A stretch of 64,000 bases of DNA from Virgibacillus phasianinus (GTDB lineage: Bacteria > Bacillota > Bacilli > Bacillales > Amphibacillaceae): NCBI RefSeq assembly GCF_002216775.1, contig NZ_CP022315.1, forward strand, positions 3,100,001 to 3,164,000, in the 5' to 3' direction. Of the stretch, positions 27,200-36,190 are shown piece after piece. Both the position numbers and the translations under genes were made by a program. The notes below the pieces were generated by a model. The model worked only from the letters and a program-made list of their open reading frames with translations, did no database searches and had not been told where the DNA came from. Numbering within the stretch: the first letter of the stretch is position 1; each line of letters starts with the position of its first letter.

Positions 27200-28159
27200 A
27201 TGACTTCAAATAGAGAACTAGCTACATTTGCAGGTGGATGCTTTTGGTGTATGGTTGAACCTTTTGATGAACGTCCAGGTATTAAAGAAGTTGTTTCTGG
27301 TTATACAGGTGGTAGGACAAAAAACCCAACCTATGAGGAAGTATGTTCTGATACTACAGGTCATGTTGAAGCTGTGCAAATCACATTTGATCCAAATGTG
27401 ATGCCATACGCACGGATTGTGGAGACCTTCTGGCAGCAAATTGATCCTACAGATAGTGGGGGGCAATTTAATGACCGTGGTGAGTCCTACCAAACCGTTA
27501 TTTTTTATCATAACGAACAACAACGAGAAATTGCCGAAGAATCAAAACGAGAGTTAGAGAAAAGCGGTCGGTTCCAGAAACCAATTGTTACACAGATACT
27601 GCCGGCCAAAACTTTCTACAGAGCTGAGGAAAATCATCAGGACTATTACAAAAAACATTCTTTTCATTACCGACTATATAAAAAAGGATCAGGGAGAGCT
27701 GATTTTATCAAAAAAAGCTGGGCACCAAAAATGGATAAAACTAAACTAAAAGAGGAATTGACACCAATACAATATCAGGTGACACAAGAAAACGGCACAG
27801 AGAAACCATTTCAAAATGAATACTGGGATAATAAAGCAGATGGTATATATGTTGATATAGTTTCAGGAGAGGTGTTATTTACATCAAAAGAGCAGTTTGA
27901 TGCTGGCTGCGGTTGGCCAAGCTTTACCAAACCGGTTGATCCTTATCAGGTGGCCGAAAACACTGACAATTCGTTTGGTATGAGGCGTACAGAAGTGCGT
28001 AGTAAAACATCTGATTCCCATCTGGGACACGTATTTAATGATGGACCAAAAGATAAAGGCGGGTTGCGATATTGCATGAATTCAGCCGCGATGCGTTTTA
28101 TTCCAAAGGATCAAATGAGCGAACAAGGTTACGAGGGTTATTTACATTTATTCAGCTAA
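27200..28159 (+). CDS. msrAB: Peptide methionine sulfoxide reductase MsrA/MsrB fusion
   Basis: Repairs oxidised methionine. The MsrA half reduces the S-sulfoxide and the MsrB half the R-sulfoxide. ATG 27200 has GGAGGAAAGG (319 aa). The MsrA half has the catalytic Cys14 in [12 protein letters not shown] and EENHQDYY near residue 150. The MsrB half begins near 180 and has [21 protein letters not shown] and the catalytic [11 protein letters not shown] (about residue 294). The MsrB CxxC zinc pairs are absent, so it is the zinc-free form. The gene is monocistronic. Confidence 0.96.
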   Translation: MTSNRELATFAGGCFWCMVEPFDERPGIKEVVSGYTGGRTKNPTYEEVCSDTTGHVEAVQITFDPNVMPYARIVETFWQQIDPTDSGGQFNDRGESYQTVIFYHNEQQREIAEESKRELEKSGRFQKPIVTQILPAKTFYRAEENHQDYYKKHSFHYRLYKKGSGRADFIKKSWAPKMDKTKLKEELTPIQYQVTQENGTEKPFQNEYWDNKADGIYVDIVSGEVLFTSKEQFDAGCGWPSFTKPVDPYQVAENTDNSFGMRRTEVRSKTSDSHLGHVFNDGPKDKGGLRYCMNSAAMRFIPKDQMSEQGYEGYLHLFS

Positions 28160-28211
28160 ATCTATAGTTATAAATAATAATATTATGTAAACTGAAAAAG
28201 GAAGGTATAGA

Positions 28212-28418
28212 ATGATTCATAAAGAATGGGAAGAACGGGATACAATAAAACAAATTAAATGTGTTCATGCGGAGGCAAAGAAATTTATCGTTGATAATAA
28301 ATTAACACCCGGAAAAATTTACGATGTAAAGAATGAGACCGATGAATTCTATTTTATAATTGATAATAGTAACCGGATAGGCGGCTTTTTAAAAAATTAT
28401 TTTTCTGAAATAAAATAA
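28212..28418 (+). CDS. Small DUF6501-like protein
   Basis: Conserved small Bacillaceae protein of 68 aa, with a helix followed by a beta-rich SH3-like end (LTPGKIYDVKNETDEFYFIIDNSNRIGGF). It is recognised only from family appearance. ATG 28212 has GGAAGG. A strong terminator follows. The function is unknown. Confidence 0.6.
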   Translation: MIHKEWEERDTIKQIKCVHAEAKKFIVDNKLTPGKIYDVKNETDEFYFIIDNSNRIGGFLKNYFSEIK

Positions 28419-28440
28419 CAGGGTTATCCCTGTTATTTTT
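28412..28440 (+). terminator. Terminator
   Basis: AAAATAACAGGG pairs with CCCTGTTATTTT around TTAT, with a T tract. It overlaps the end of the preceding small gene. Confidence 0.85.
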
Positions 28441-28574
28441 GTATGGCTCATAAACGTATGAGATTTATTTTTTAAAAAATATGTTATATTTTTACCATTA
28501 ATGATATAATTTATTTACTATTTTCATTATTTCAATTATGCTTAATGAAAACTTTGAGAAGGGGCTGAATCGTA

Positions 28575-29132
28575 TTGAAAAAAATATATCTAGTACGTCA
28601 TTGCCTGGCTGAAGGACAACACAAAGATTCGCCATTAACCACTGTAGGTATGCGGCAGGCGATATTGTTATCGCAGTTTTTTGATAAGCAAAACCTTACG
28701 TTTGATGGCGTTATTTCCAGCCCCTATTTACGAGCAATTGAAAGTATAAAACCCTTTGCAAAATCAAACAACTTACATGTCGATGTAGATGAGCGATTAC
28801 AGGAACGTATATTAAGCAACGAACCAGTTGATGATTGGATGGAAGTATTAGAACAATCGTTCAACGAACTCGATTTTAAACTTCCTGGCGGTGAATCTGC
28901 TAATGATGCAATTAATAGGGGTAATGCAGTTTATAAATCCGTTATGGAAAATAAAGACTTGAATAATATCATTCTTGTAAGTCATGGCAATCTTATATCA
29001 TTGATCTTAAAAAGCTTTGATCCGACTATCGGGTTTGATGAATGGAAAAATTTAAACAATCCTGATGTATATTTACTAGAATCCAATGGTGTGCAGCATT
29101 CTATCACTCGGTTATGGGAAGGATACTATTAA
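28575..29132 (+). CDS. Histidine phosphatase family protein
   Basis: Phosphoglycerate-mutase-superfamily phosphatase of 185 aa. The catalytic motif is LVRHCLAEGQ (residues 5-14; RHC replaces the usual RHG, as in one branch of the family). The second His is in VSHGNLISL near residue 137, and SSPYLRAIES (about 47-56) carries the Arg that contacts phosphate. It starts at TTG 28575 with GAAGGGG. It ends directly against the convergent peptidase gene with no space for a terminator. The substrate is unknown. Confidence 0.88.
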   Translation: MKKIYLVRHCLAEGQHKDSPLTTVGMRQAILLSQFFDKQNLTFDGVISSPYLRAIESIKPFAKSNNLHVDVDERLQERILSNEPVDDWMEVLEQSFNELDFKLPGGESANDAINRGNAVYKSVMENKDLNNIILVSHGNLISLILKSFDPTIGFDEWKNLNNPDVYLLESNGVQHSITRLWEGYY

Positions 29133-30305
29133 TTATAGGTATAGATTTGCCAGGAAGATTCCTAAACTTTTCTCATAGATTTTGTCAAACTGGCTAATAG
29201 GTAGTGGGGTTACGCCACTACCCAGTTCAATCGTGTAACCGGGCCGCTGATACTTTTGGATGAACCAATCCGTAAATCCTGTATAATTATCCATATCTTG
29301 AATTGACTCATACCCGCTTACACGTGCATATTCGTTTGCAATTTCCTGACCCTCCAATCCCCAATAGATTACTTGCCCTTGCGTGTGGAGTGCATGTACC
29401 CTTGAAAAATCGCGAACCTTCATTAATTCTGCAATGGCTTTCGATTCCGGTTCCGACCATGGGCATGGCCCTGGGTAGTCCCGAGGTGCGGGTTTTTCTA
29501 GGCTTCTAGCAGACTCTATTTCCCACAGTACCGGGAATTGTTTATTTAGATCGACGCCATTAATATTAGCTTTCCATTCTGAAAAGTCTTTGTCCTGACC
29601 AACAATCTCCAACACTTGTTCCGCAAATAATGAATCATCAGGTACGCCGTTTAAAACTAAATCGACTCCATCCGGATTTACCATTGGTACTATTGAGAGG
29701 AAAGTTTCCATAAATAATGGCAGCATGTTCATTCCATTTATTGCTGTGCCGTTTGTTAAAGCTAGCAGGTATTCATTTAAAAATTTCATGATAACTGAAG
29801 TAGTAATCCACTCATTTGCATGAAATGCCCCATTAACATGGACCCGTTTTGTACCAAATCCTATCCTCAATTCCGTTAAATTTTTCCCCATGACAGAGTT
29901 TCCAATCGTCTGCTTGGAAAAGAATGGGTAAATTTCCGAGAGTCTTGCAATATCTGCAATCATTTTTTCATACGTGTAATCAGCCACATCTTGTACTAAA
30001 AATTCACGCACTCGAATTGGTATTGAAATAGTCGATCCGTTCTCAAGATTTGATGAATCGATTGTTTGATTTGTTAATAGAAGAGTGTCCATAGGGACGT
30101 TATATTGTGACGATATTTGCCATAATGTATCGTTGGTTTCTATTGTATGTGGTTTTAAAATAAAGCCGGGAATCTTAATACTATTTCCTACAGATAAATT
30201 TTGTGGTTCTAGTCTAGGGTTTGATTGTTCTATTAAAACTAATGGAACATCAAATAATTGACTATAATACCATAAAGTATCACTTTGACGTATCTTGATC
30301 TCCAT
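29133..30305 (-). CDS. LysM-M14 gamma-D-glutamyl-meso-diaminopimelate peptidase
   Basis: Peptidoglycan-stem peptidase like endopeptidase I of Lysinibacillus sphaericus and Bacillus YqgT. The product is 390 aa without a signal peptide. Two LysM modules (about 1-46 and 50-96) are followed by an M14 zinc carboxypeptidase domain. The zinc site includes HANEW (about 161) and HTQGQ (about 301). The catalytic Glu is in YTIELGSGVTPLP (about 367). The role is probably recycling or sporulation-related hydrolysis of the cell's own murein. The start has GAAGGGAG. No terminator separates it from the convergent gene. Confidence 0.9.
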   Translation of the reverse strand: MEIKIRQSDTLWYYSQLFDVPLVLIEQSNPRLEPQNLSVGNSIKIPGFILKPHTIETNDTLWQISSQYNVPMDTLLLTNQTIDSSNLENGSTISIPIRVREFLVQDVADYTYEKMIADIARLSEIYPFFSKQTIGNSVMGKNLTELRIGFGTKRVHVNGAFHANEWITTSVIMKFLNEYLLALTNGTAINGMNMLPLFMETFLSIVPMVNPDGVDLVLNGVPDDSLFAEQVLEIVGQDKDFSEWKANINGVDLNKQFPVLWEIESARSLEKPAPRDYPGPCPWSEPESKAIAELMKVRDFSRVHALHTQGQVIYWGLEGQEIANEYARVSGYESIQDMDNYTGFTDWFIQKYQRPGYTIELGSGVTPLPISQFDKIYEKSLGIFLANLYL

Positions 30306-30519
30306 TCGATATTTTCTCCCTTCAATTACGAATATAGCTTGAAAGAATGCAAGTTGTTCGGTAAAATAATGAATATATGATTTAGATGAAAATAGTTATA
30401 GTTGGGTTTAGATTCTTAATCATACGTACATAATCATCACAACTATTGCATCTTTTTTAGTTGCATTGATATGTTTATTCCTATAAAAAAGAAATTATTA
30501 CTATAGAGGAGGAATTCAG
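30306..30519. other. Intergenic region, no gene seen
   Basis: AT-rich divergent region between the M14 peptidase and ferredoxin genes. No repeat or RNA structure is recognised. It should hold both promoters. Confidence 0.5.
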
Positions 30520-30759
30520 TTGGCTTTTGTAATTACATCACCTTGTAAAGATGAAAAATCTGGCGAATGTGTCGAAGTTTGTCCAGTCGATTGTATAGAA
30601 GAAGGAAAAGATATGTTCTTCATTGATCCTGATATTTGTATTGATTGTGGAGCATGCGAAGCTGTTTGCCCAGTTGAAGCGATATATATGGAAGATGAAA
30701 CTCCTGAGGAAGAGAATGAATATATTGAGATGAATCGCAAGTTTTTTGAAGACCGTTAA
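30520..30759 (+). CDS. fdxA: Bacterial-type ferredoxin (FdxA-like)
   Basis: Low-potential electron carrier of 79 aa, very acidic. Cys residues are at 9, 17, 21 and 25, then 40, 43, 46 and 50 (CIDCGACEAVCP). The spacing C-x7-C-x3-C-x3-C in the first half resembles 7Fe ferredoxins, so one [3Fe-4S] and one [4Fe-4S] cluster are likely. The start is TTG 30520 behind a perfect AGGAGG. The gene is monocistronic with a strong terminator. Confidence 0.92.
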   Translation: MAFVITSPCKDEKSGECVEVCPVDCIEEGKDMFFIDPDICIDCGACEAVCPVEAIYMEDETPEEENEYIEMNRKFFEDR

Positions 30760-30762
30760 TAT

Positions 30763-30801
30763 AAAAAATAGCCACTATGCAGCATAGTGGCTATTTTTTT
30801 T
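30763..30801. terminator. Bidirectional terminator between ferredoxin and acylphosphatase genes
   Basis: A near-perfect hairpin of AAAAAATAGCCACTATG with CATAGTGGCTATTTTTTT and a 3-nt loop. T tracts on both strands. Confidence 0.9.
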
Positions 30802-30848
30802 ATACTATTTCAAAGTTTGAAGAAGCATTATTCTAGAACAAGAGAAAT

Positions 30849-31118
30849 TTACTTTATTGTAAACTGATGAAACGTTTCAGTAGTTTCGATTTCTGTCACT
30901 TTGATATCGCTCACATGGGAAGAGCCTGTGGGATTGTTTTTAATTGCTTTAATAAACTTTTGAACTTTTTTCCCATCTCCATCTACCTGAATCTGCACTG
31001 TACCATCTGAATTATTTTTAACCCAGCCCTTAAGGTTAAACTCGCCAGCAAGCTGCTTGGTAGCATAGCGAAATCCTACACCTTGTACAACTCCACTTAC
31101 CAAAATATCTGTTATCAT
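30849..31118 (-). CDS. acyP: Acylphosphatase
   Basis: Hydrolyses acyl phosphates. The product is 89 aa, the standard length. The catalytic Arg is in VVQGVGFRYAT (about residue 18) and the Asn in VKNNSDGTVQI (about 36). ATG 31118 has ACGGAG upstream. An upstream frame of 20 codons has no site and is rejected. Divergent from the P1 peptidase. Confidence 0.94.
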   Translation of the reverse strand: MITDILVSGVVQGVGFRYATKQLAGEFNLKGWVKNNSDGTVQIQVDGDGKKVQKFIKAIKNNPTGSSHVSDIKVTEIETTETFHQFTIK

Positions 31119-31192
31119 TTGATCACACTCCGTGTCTTTATATAAATAATGTAGCCTAACACCTATCAATTGAAACATGAAAGGGATGATTC

Positions 31193-32173
31193 ATGATGAA
31201 GGAAATACCTATTCAGAAACTTACTGGTTTTCGATTTGGCCACGCCCAAAATAGTGATGCGTTAACCGGCTGTAGCGTTATTATTTGCGAAGATGGTGCG
31301 GTAGGCGGTGTTGAGGTTCGCGGTGGAGCACCTGGCACACGGGAAACAGATGCCCTCAAACCGGAAAATCTGGTAGAAGAAGTGCATGGTGTATTCCTGT
31401 CTGGCGGAAGTGCATTTGGTCTTGATGTAGCAAATGGGGTAATGAAATTTTTAGAAGAGAAGAATGTGGGATTTGATGTACAGGTGACAAAAGTACCAAT
31501 TGTTTCCGGGGCTATTTTATTTGATTTATATCCGGGAGATTCAAATGTGCGTCCCGATAGTCAAATGGGTTACAAAGCCTGTATCATGGCCTATTCTAAT
31601 AACGTTTTTAAGCAGGGAAGTGCCGGTGCAGGTATGGGAGCAACTGTTGGAAAATGTCTTGGCAGCGATTATGTAATGCGAGGTGGAATAGGCAGCTATG
31701 CAATTGAACTTGGTGATTTGCAGATTGGGGCAGTTATTGCTGTGAATGCTTTCGGTGATATCATTGATCCTGTAACAAATCAAATATTAGCCGGTGTTTA
31801 TGATCGTTCCAAGCAAATTTTTCTTAGAAGCGATAAGCAAATGCTTAAGCAGCTTGAGAAAAAAGCAACGAATCGGTTTACGGGAAATACAACAATAGGC
31901 TCTATCATGACAAACGCGAAATTATCCAAGTCACAGGTTAATAAAATTGCAGCAATCGCGCATGATGGCTTCGCTAGAACAATTCGCCCATCTCATACTC
32001 TTGTCGATGGTGATACGCTTTTTGCATTATCAACAAATAAGATTGAAACCGACCTTAACGTCCTGAGTATGTTAGCAAGCATGGTCGTGGAAAATGCCGT
32101 AATGAATGCCGTAAAAAATGCTGAAACAGCTTTTCAAATCCCAAGCCATTCAAATTTGGAAAAATGTTTATAA
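31193..32173 (+). CDS. P1-family N-terminal-nucleophile aminopeptidase (DmpA-like)
   Basis: Protein of 326 aa of the DmpA/BapA superfamily. These self-cleave to expose an N-terminal nucleophile and hydrolyse aminopeptide or beta-peptide bonds. Family marks: GFRFGHAQNSDALTGCSVI near the start, GGVEVRGGAPGTRETD (about 41-56), LSGGSAFGLDVANGVM (about 73-88) and GSAGAGMGATVGK (about 142-154). The cleavage site is probably at TGNTTIGSI (about 230-238), where Thr would be the nucleophile. ATG 31193 or 31196 can start. The physiological substrate is unknown. Confidence 0.85.
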   Translation: MMKEIPIQKLTGFRFGHAQNSDALTGCSVIICEDGAVGGVEVRGGAPGTRETDALKPENLVEEVHGVFLSGGSAFGLDVANGVMKFLEEKNVGFDVQVTKVPIVSGAILFDLYPGDSNVRPDSQMGYKACIMAYSNNVFKQGSAGAGMGATVGKCLGSDYVMRGGIGSYAIELGDLQIGAVIAVNAFGDIIDPVTNQILAGVYDRSKQIFLRSDKQMLKQLEKKATNRFTGNTTIGSIMTNAKLSKSQVNKIAAIAHDGFARTIRPSHTLVDGDTLFALSTNKIETDLNVLSMLASMVVENAVMNAVKNAETAFQIPSHSNLEKCL

Positions 32174-32247
32174 AATTAATAATACACATAGGGAACATCT
32201 TTTTTATACTTTAAAAATGTATAAATCTTAATCGGTATAAAATATAA

Positions 32248-32301
32248 GAAAATCTAAGGCTACTTTCGCCATTAGTTCTTGGCGACTAGTCTTAGATTTT
32301 C
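32248..32301. repeat. Imperfect palindromic element (copy 2), probable bidirectional terminator
   Basis: GAAAATCTAAG (32248-32258) pairs perfectly with CTTAGATTTTC (32291-32301). An inner CGCC/GGCG helix has loop ATTAGTTCTT. It shares AAAATCTAAGGC, CGCC and TAGTTCTTGG blocks with the element at 4575-4622. It lies between two convergent genes. Confidence 0.75.
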
Positions 32302-32333
32302 TAAAGATGGTTCCTCGGTGTCTAGTTACACAA

Positions 32334-33131
32334 CTATTCTAATATCGTTATATCGACAGTTTTTCTGCCCCAGCTGTATGCCTCATCCTTCGTTGAGAAA
32401 TGGACATCAATCTTCTGCCCATTGATAGCACCACCGGTATCGGCTGCCACAGCATATCCATAATCCTCTACATAAACCTTTGTGCCAAGTGGTATAACGG
32501 ATGGATCAACAGCAATAACTTTCGCGTTTTCATTTTCATTTAAATTTACACCTGTTGCAGTCACTCCCGAGCACCCCGCGCAATTAGCTGTGTAAGCAGT
32601 TGCTTCAACAGTTAATGTTCTGCCTTCTACGTTTGATTGCTTCGCCTCTTTTTTCTTTATTGATTGGGTTACTTCCTTGCCCGCTTTTTCTTTTATAACC
32701 GGATCAGCCTTTACTGGTGCCTGAGAGACATCTGCAGATAATTGGTTCACTTCCTGTTGAACAGTTTCCGTCCCATTCACTATTATTTGTTCCCCCGTGA
32801 TAATCAAATCGGAAGAAAGATCGTTCCACGCTTTTAAATCGGCCACTGTTACACTATCACCGTATGATTTGCTGATGCCTGAAAGTGTATCTCCCTTATG
32901 TACAATGTAATATTTGTTCTTATGTCCATTTAGTTTTAATATTTGTTTCGGATGAATCAAAGTAGAATTTAATCCATTTACATTCATTAACTCTTCCACT
33001 TCTATGTTATGATTATTCGCTATATCCCAAAGGGTATCTCCCTTTTTCACTTCATATTCCTCCGCAGCCACGGTTGTTGCAAAAATGCCTATCATAATTA
33101 AACCTACAAATAAAGATACTAATTTTTTCAT
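32334..33131 (-). CDS. Secreted LysM-LysM-3D cell-wall protein (YocH-like)
   Basis: Exported wall-associated protein of 265 aa. A signal peptide (residues 1-23, ending VAA) is followed by two LysM modules (about 25-68 and 74-115). A Lys/Glu/Ala-rich linker (about 120-170) leads to a C-terminal 3D domain (TVEATAYTANCAGCSGVTATG, then AVDPSVIPLGTKVYVEDYGYAVAADTGGAI), with the conserved Asp residues at about 226, 241 and 252. It is probably a murein-cleaving autolysin of the YocH type. ATG 33131 has AAAGGGGG. It is a second member of the family represented at 15.9-16.4 kb. Confidence 0.92.
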   Translation of the reverse strand: MKKLVSLFVGLIMIGIFATTVAAEEYEVKKGDTLWDIANNHNIEVEELMNVNGLNSTLIHPKQILKLNGHKNKYYIVHKGDTLSGISKSYGDSVTVADLKAWNDLSSDLIITGEQIIVNGTETVQQEVNQLSADVSQAPVKADPVIKEKAGKEVTQSIKKKEAKQSNVEGRTLTVEATAYTANCAGCSGVTATGVNLNENENAKVIAVDPSVIPLGTKVYVEDYGYAVAADTGGAINGQKIDVHFSTKDEAYSWGRKTVDITILE

Positions 33132-33324
33132 TATGTAGTCCCCCTTTTAATTATTGACAAACTTATCGTAACACGGTATTCAGTAGTTTGTGGTTACAGC
33201 CTGTTTAAAAGAGGGTGACACAGATTACAAATGAAATAAATTAAGATTAATAGGTTCTATTCTCATTATCTCTTGCATATAATAGGATAGAGCCGGCTAT
33301 GCCGTTGACCGATTAATCGTATTT
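33132..33324. other. Intergenic region, no gene seen
   Basis: AT-rich region between two minus-strand genes. It should contain the promoter of the LysM-3D gene. No clear WalR array was found here, only one TGTAAT. Confidence 0.4.
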
Positions 33325-34203
33325 TCAACCATAATAATAAGTAGAAATAAACGAAACAAAGCCGCTTTCCAGTTGATGTTCATACTTGTGAAGAATGTAC
33401 ATACTTGCAACTGGCGGGTCTATAAAATGCACAGGTACTTCTAATAATCTTCCTTCGATTATTTCACGGTTAATGATTGACTTTGGCAAAAAACTTACTC
33501 CAATTCCTTCTAAAATAAATCGTTTGGTAATGTGGGATTGGTTAACTTTCATAAATTTGTAGCTGTCTAGTCTGGCTTTTAACTGTTCTTTTAATCCATC
33601 CCAATATACGGGATGATTATCAGTAAATATAATGGAGTTCTCCAACAACTGCTGTGCATCAATTATCGGCCCGGACTCAGCATCATAACCATCATGGTTA
33701 CATACCAGACTTACTGGTTCCTCATGAAATTTAGCTGTTTTAATAATACTTGAACCTGGTAAGCAGGAGAGCCCTATATCAACTTGTCCATTTTCAATCA
33801 CAGTCGAAATTTGATTCGATTCCAAAACCTGTATAGACATTTCCACGTGCGGGAAATCTTTCGTATACGCCCGAAAAATACTTGGCAAAATTGTATCAGC
33901 TAACAAGGGTGCAATTGCAACTCTTATGGTTTCGTGGTATCCCTGTTGAAAACGATTTACTTTGTCCATACTTTTTTCATAGTGGGATACCATTTCTTTT
34001 GCTTCCATGTAAAACAATCTGCCAAGTTCGGTTAAAGCTATATTTCTTCCGTTTTTCGCAAATAATTTTCCCCCAAGATCTTTCTCCAATTGCCTGATCT
34101 GAAAGGTGACTGCTGGCTGCGTTATATAAAGCTTTTCGGCAACCATTCTAAAATTCTCGTATTCAGCTGCCAGAATGAACGTTTGCAATGTGCGGCTATC
34201 CAT
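33325..34203 (-). CDS. citR: LysR-type regulator CitR
   Basis: Transcriptional regulator of 292 aa. The N-terminal winged helix-turn-helix (ENFRMVAEKLYITQPAVTFQIRQLEKDLGGKLF, about residues 16-48) and the C-terminal inducer-binding domain are intact. In Bacillus subtilis, CitR represses the divergent minor citrate synthase gene citA. Here the divergent neighbour is a broken citA, which supports the name. ATG 34203 has GAGGTGA. Its remaining role is unclear if citA is its only target. Confidence 0.85.
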   Translation of the reverse strand: MDSRTLQTFILAAEYENFRMVAEKLYITQPAVTFQIRQLEKDLGGKLFAKNGRNIALTELGRLFYMEAKEMVSHYEKSMDKVNRFQQGYHETIRVAIAPLLADTILPSIFRAYTKDFPHVEMSIQVLESNQISTVIENGQVDIGLSCLPGSSIIKTAKFHEEPVSLVCNHDGYDAESGPIIDAQQLLENSIIFTDNHPVYWDGLKEQLKARLDSYKFMKVNQSHITKRFILEGIGVSFLPKSIINREIIEGRLLEVPVHFIDPPVASMYILHKYEHQLESGFVSFISTYYYG

Positions 34204-34306
34204 TTATTCACCTCATTAATAAGTTATATTTATTATTATACAAAAAATTATTAAATTTTAATAATCATCATTATCCTTTATATTTAAGTCAGAAAGGGAA
34301 GGGGAG
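34204..34306. promoter_or_regulatory. citR-citA divergent control region
   Basis: A very AT-rich spacer with overlapping symmetric stretches (ATAATAAATATAACTTATTAAT on minus; TTATTAAATTTTAATAAT on plus), suitable as LysR-type operator and promoters. The exact site is not resolved. Confidence 0.4.
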
Positions 34307-34312
34307 ATGATC

Positions 34313-35027
34313 ATGTATCAACCTGGGTTAAAGGGTGTTATTGCAGTAGAAACGGAACTGAGTAATATCGACGGAGCGCAAGGTATATTGACGTATCGCG
34401 GCACAGAAATTCAAACAATTATTCAAGATTATTCGTTTGAGGAAATTGCGTACTTCTTATTGCACGGAAAAAATCCTTTAGATACCGAATTCCAGGCTTT
34501 TCAGGAAAACTTGAAAAGGTACCGAATAATGCCCGCATATTTACAACAAATCATTGATCAATTGCCGGAAGACCAAAGCATGATGGATGTATTACGAACA
34601 GCTATATCTGCTGTATCAACTCAAGAAAGTGCCATGTATGACAATGCGGTGCAATTGATTGCGATTACACCAACCATTATTGCATATCGATTTAACCAGT
34701 TGCGGAAGAAACCAGTAATTACACCTAATGACAACTTAGACCACGTAGCAAATTTTATGATTAAATAATAAGCCAGACTGGATTGAATTAGCGTTAAAAA
34801 TTGAGGCAGAAACGATTGAAATTTTAAAGAAATATAAACCAAGTCAGCAATTATATACAAATGTAGAGTATTATGCAGCTGCGATTATGAAAACATTGGA
34901 AATCGATTCTAGTTTGTTTACAGCAATATTTAGCTCCAGTCGAATAGTTGGCTGGTCTGCACATGTAATGGAACAAGCAAACAACAATACAATTTACAGA
35001 CCAAGAGCAAAATATGTTGGTCTGTAA
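34313..35027 (+). pseudogene. citA: Citrate synthase CitA, internal deletion
   Basis: The first 151 codons (34313-34768) match the N-terminal domain of citrate synthase (GLKGVIAVETELSNIDGAQGILTYRG) and end at a TAA. The C-terminal 85 codons continue in another frame at 34770-35027 (KPDWIELALKIEAE, YTNVEYYAAAIMKTL, RIVGWSAHVMEQ, YRPRAKYVGL). About 130 residues are missing between them relative to the roughly 366-residue family, including the catalytic His and Asp region. This is not a homopolymer slip, so true decay is likely. ATG 34313 has AAGGGGAG. The terminator is preserved. Confidence 0.92.
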
Positions 35028-35031
35028 AAAT

Positions 35032-35068
35032 AAAAATCTCATGCACTTATTATCTGCATGAGATTTTT
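35032..35068 (+). terminator. Terminator of the citA remnant
   Basis: AAAAATCTCATGCA (35032-35045) pairs perfectly with TGCATGAGATTTTT (35055-35068), ending in a T tract. Confidence 0.85.
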
Positions 35069-35073
35069 TAAAT

Positions 35074-35167
<94 letters not shown>

Positions 35168-35210
35168 AGAATAAAAAAAGCAATCTTTGTTTTTCCCTAC
35201 ATAGCCCCCA

Positions 35211-35627
35211 TCAGTAAAAGTTTGACCTTCTTCGTGTTTCATTAAGTTTTCTTTTCCTGATTGCATTCTTATTGTACTTAAGCTTTCTATCTGCCAATTG
35301 ATTAAGGGGTAACTTTTCCAATTGAAAAGTGTAAAATTTTCTTTTTAAATATATTTTTTTATCTTGATACACCAAACAGAAAAAATTTTTATAGTTCTTC
35401 GTCCGCTTACATATACTCGAAAATAAGTCTTGTGCTTGTGAAATTTGTTTCGAATCCTTGCTTTTCAATTACTCTTTTAAGGGTTAGCATAAAGGATTCC
35501 GATCCGCCCACAGATGAAACATTTGCTTTGGCAGCTATTTCTGTTGTACTAGCACCTTCCTGATATAATTTTATTATTTCCTCATTACTTAAACAACGTC
35601 TTCTAAATTTTCCATTTTGGCTTCCAC
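35211..35627 (-). pseudogene. Remnant of a helix-turn-helix protein
   Basis: A GTG at 35627 with GGGAGG upstream opens a frame that fails after 12 codons. One base out, the reading continues as NGKFRRRCLSNEEIIKLY and EGASTTEIAAKANVS. This is a helix-turn-helix like those at the start of some mobile-element endonucleases and resolvase-type proteins. It then decays into Lys- and Arg-rich text in a third frame to about 35211. The gene of origin is not certain. It has no intact reading frame and is treated as debris next to the broken citA. Confidence 0.45.
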
Positions 35628-35744
35628 AAAATAACCTCCCTCATATCGGCATCTAAGAACTAACGTTCTGTTTTCAATATACCACATGCAATGGATTTCG
35701 GGAAATTTTAAATCACTTGAAATCTGAAAATCGGGAAGCTTTCC

Positions 35745-36040
35745 TTGTCCTGCGGGAAGTGAGAGATCGGCGAGACCCCGGAGGACGGCAATTAATGAGG
35801 CCCCTGACTATAACCGCCCTTTGCGGGCAACATTGGCTACCCCTTGCCGGGGCAAGGAGACTCGACACTCGCCCACTGAAAGCGCAGTATATTCAAGATG
35901 CGATGATAGATCCTCATATTTTGTATTATAATTAACTTTTTCAGTGGATTTAAAACCCACCTGCGTGGTCTCGGCACATTCATTATTCCGCAGAAGTCTC
36001 GCGGTTTCCACTCCCTTTGCTCTGCTCTCGAACCTTTTGA
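35745..36040. repeat. Degenerate dispersed Bacillaceae repeat element
   Basis: A GC-richer block in an AT-rich spacer. It holds TCCTGCGGGAAG, CGAGACCCCGGAGGAC, GGCAAGGAGACTCGAC, GAAAGCGCAGTATATTC, an inverted pair CCACTGAA/TTCAGTGG (35873-35880 and 35940-35947), and CCGCAGAAGTCTCGCGG near 35990. These phrases resemble multi-copy elements I recall from marine Bacillaceae genomes. It carries no gene; short open frames here are artefacts. Confidence 0.6.
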
Positions 36041-36101
36041 TTTCCTTGCAAACTCCAATAACGCATGTAAATCAGGCTGCCAAAAATTTTTTGAAAGCCT
36101 G

Positions 36102-36126
36102 AAGGGGTCCTATAGGCCCCTTTTTT
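36102..36126 (+). terminator. Orphan plus-strand terminator
   Basis: AAGGGG(T)CC TATA GGCCCCTT followed by six T. No plus-strand gene lies within 1 kb upstream except the citA remnant, which has its own terminator. Confidence 0.6.
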
Positions 36127-36190
36127 AATGAAAAACGTTGAGCTGATATAGCAAAATTGGAATCCAACGATACTTTCTGTTCACATTCCA

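Noticed and set aside
30516-30740. 74-aa frame antisense to ferredoxin
   Set aside because: Shadow of the well-supported ferredoxin gene; Ser/Thr-rich nonsense translation with no start site.
34621-35042. Minus-strand frames opposite citA
   Set aside because: Antisense to citrate synthase remnants, whose plus-strand translation is clearly recognisable.
35717-36058. Several 67-73-aa open frames on both strands near 35.7-36.05 kb
   Set aside because: All lie inside the degenerate repeat, overlap each other on both strands and lack ribosome sites. They are artefacts of GC-richer sequence.
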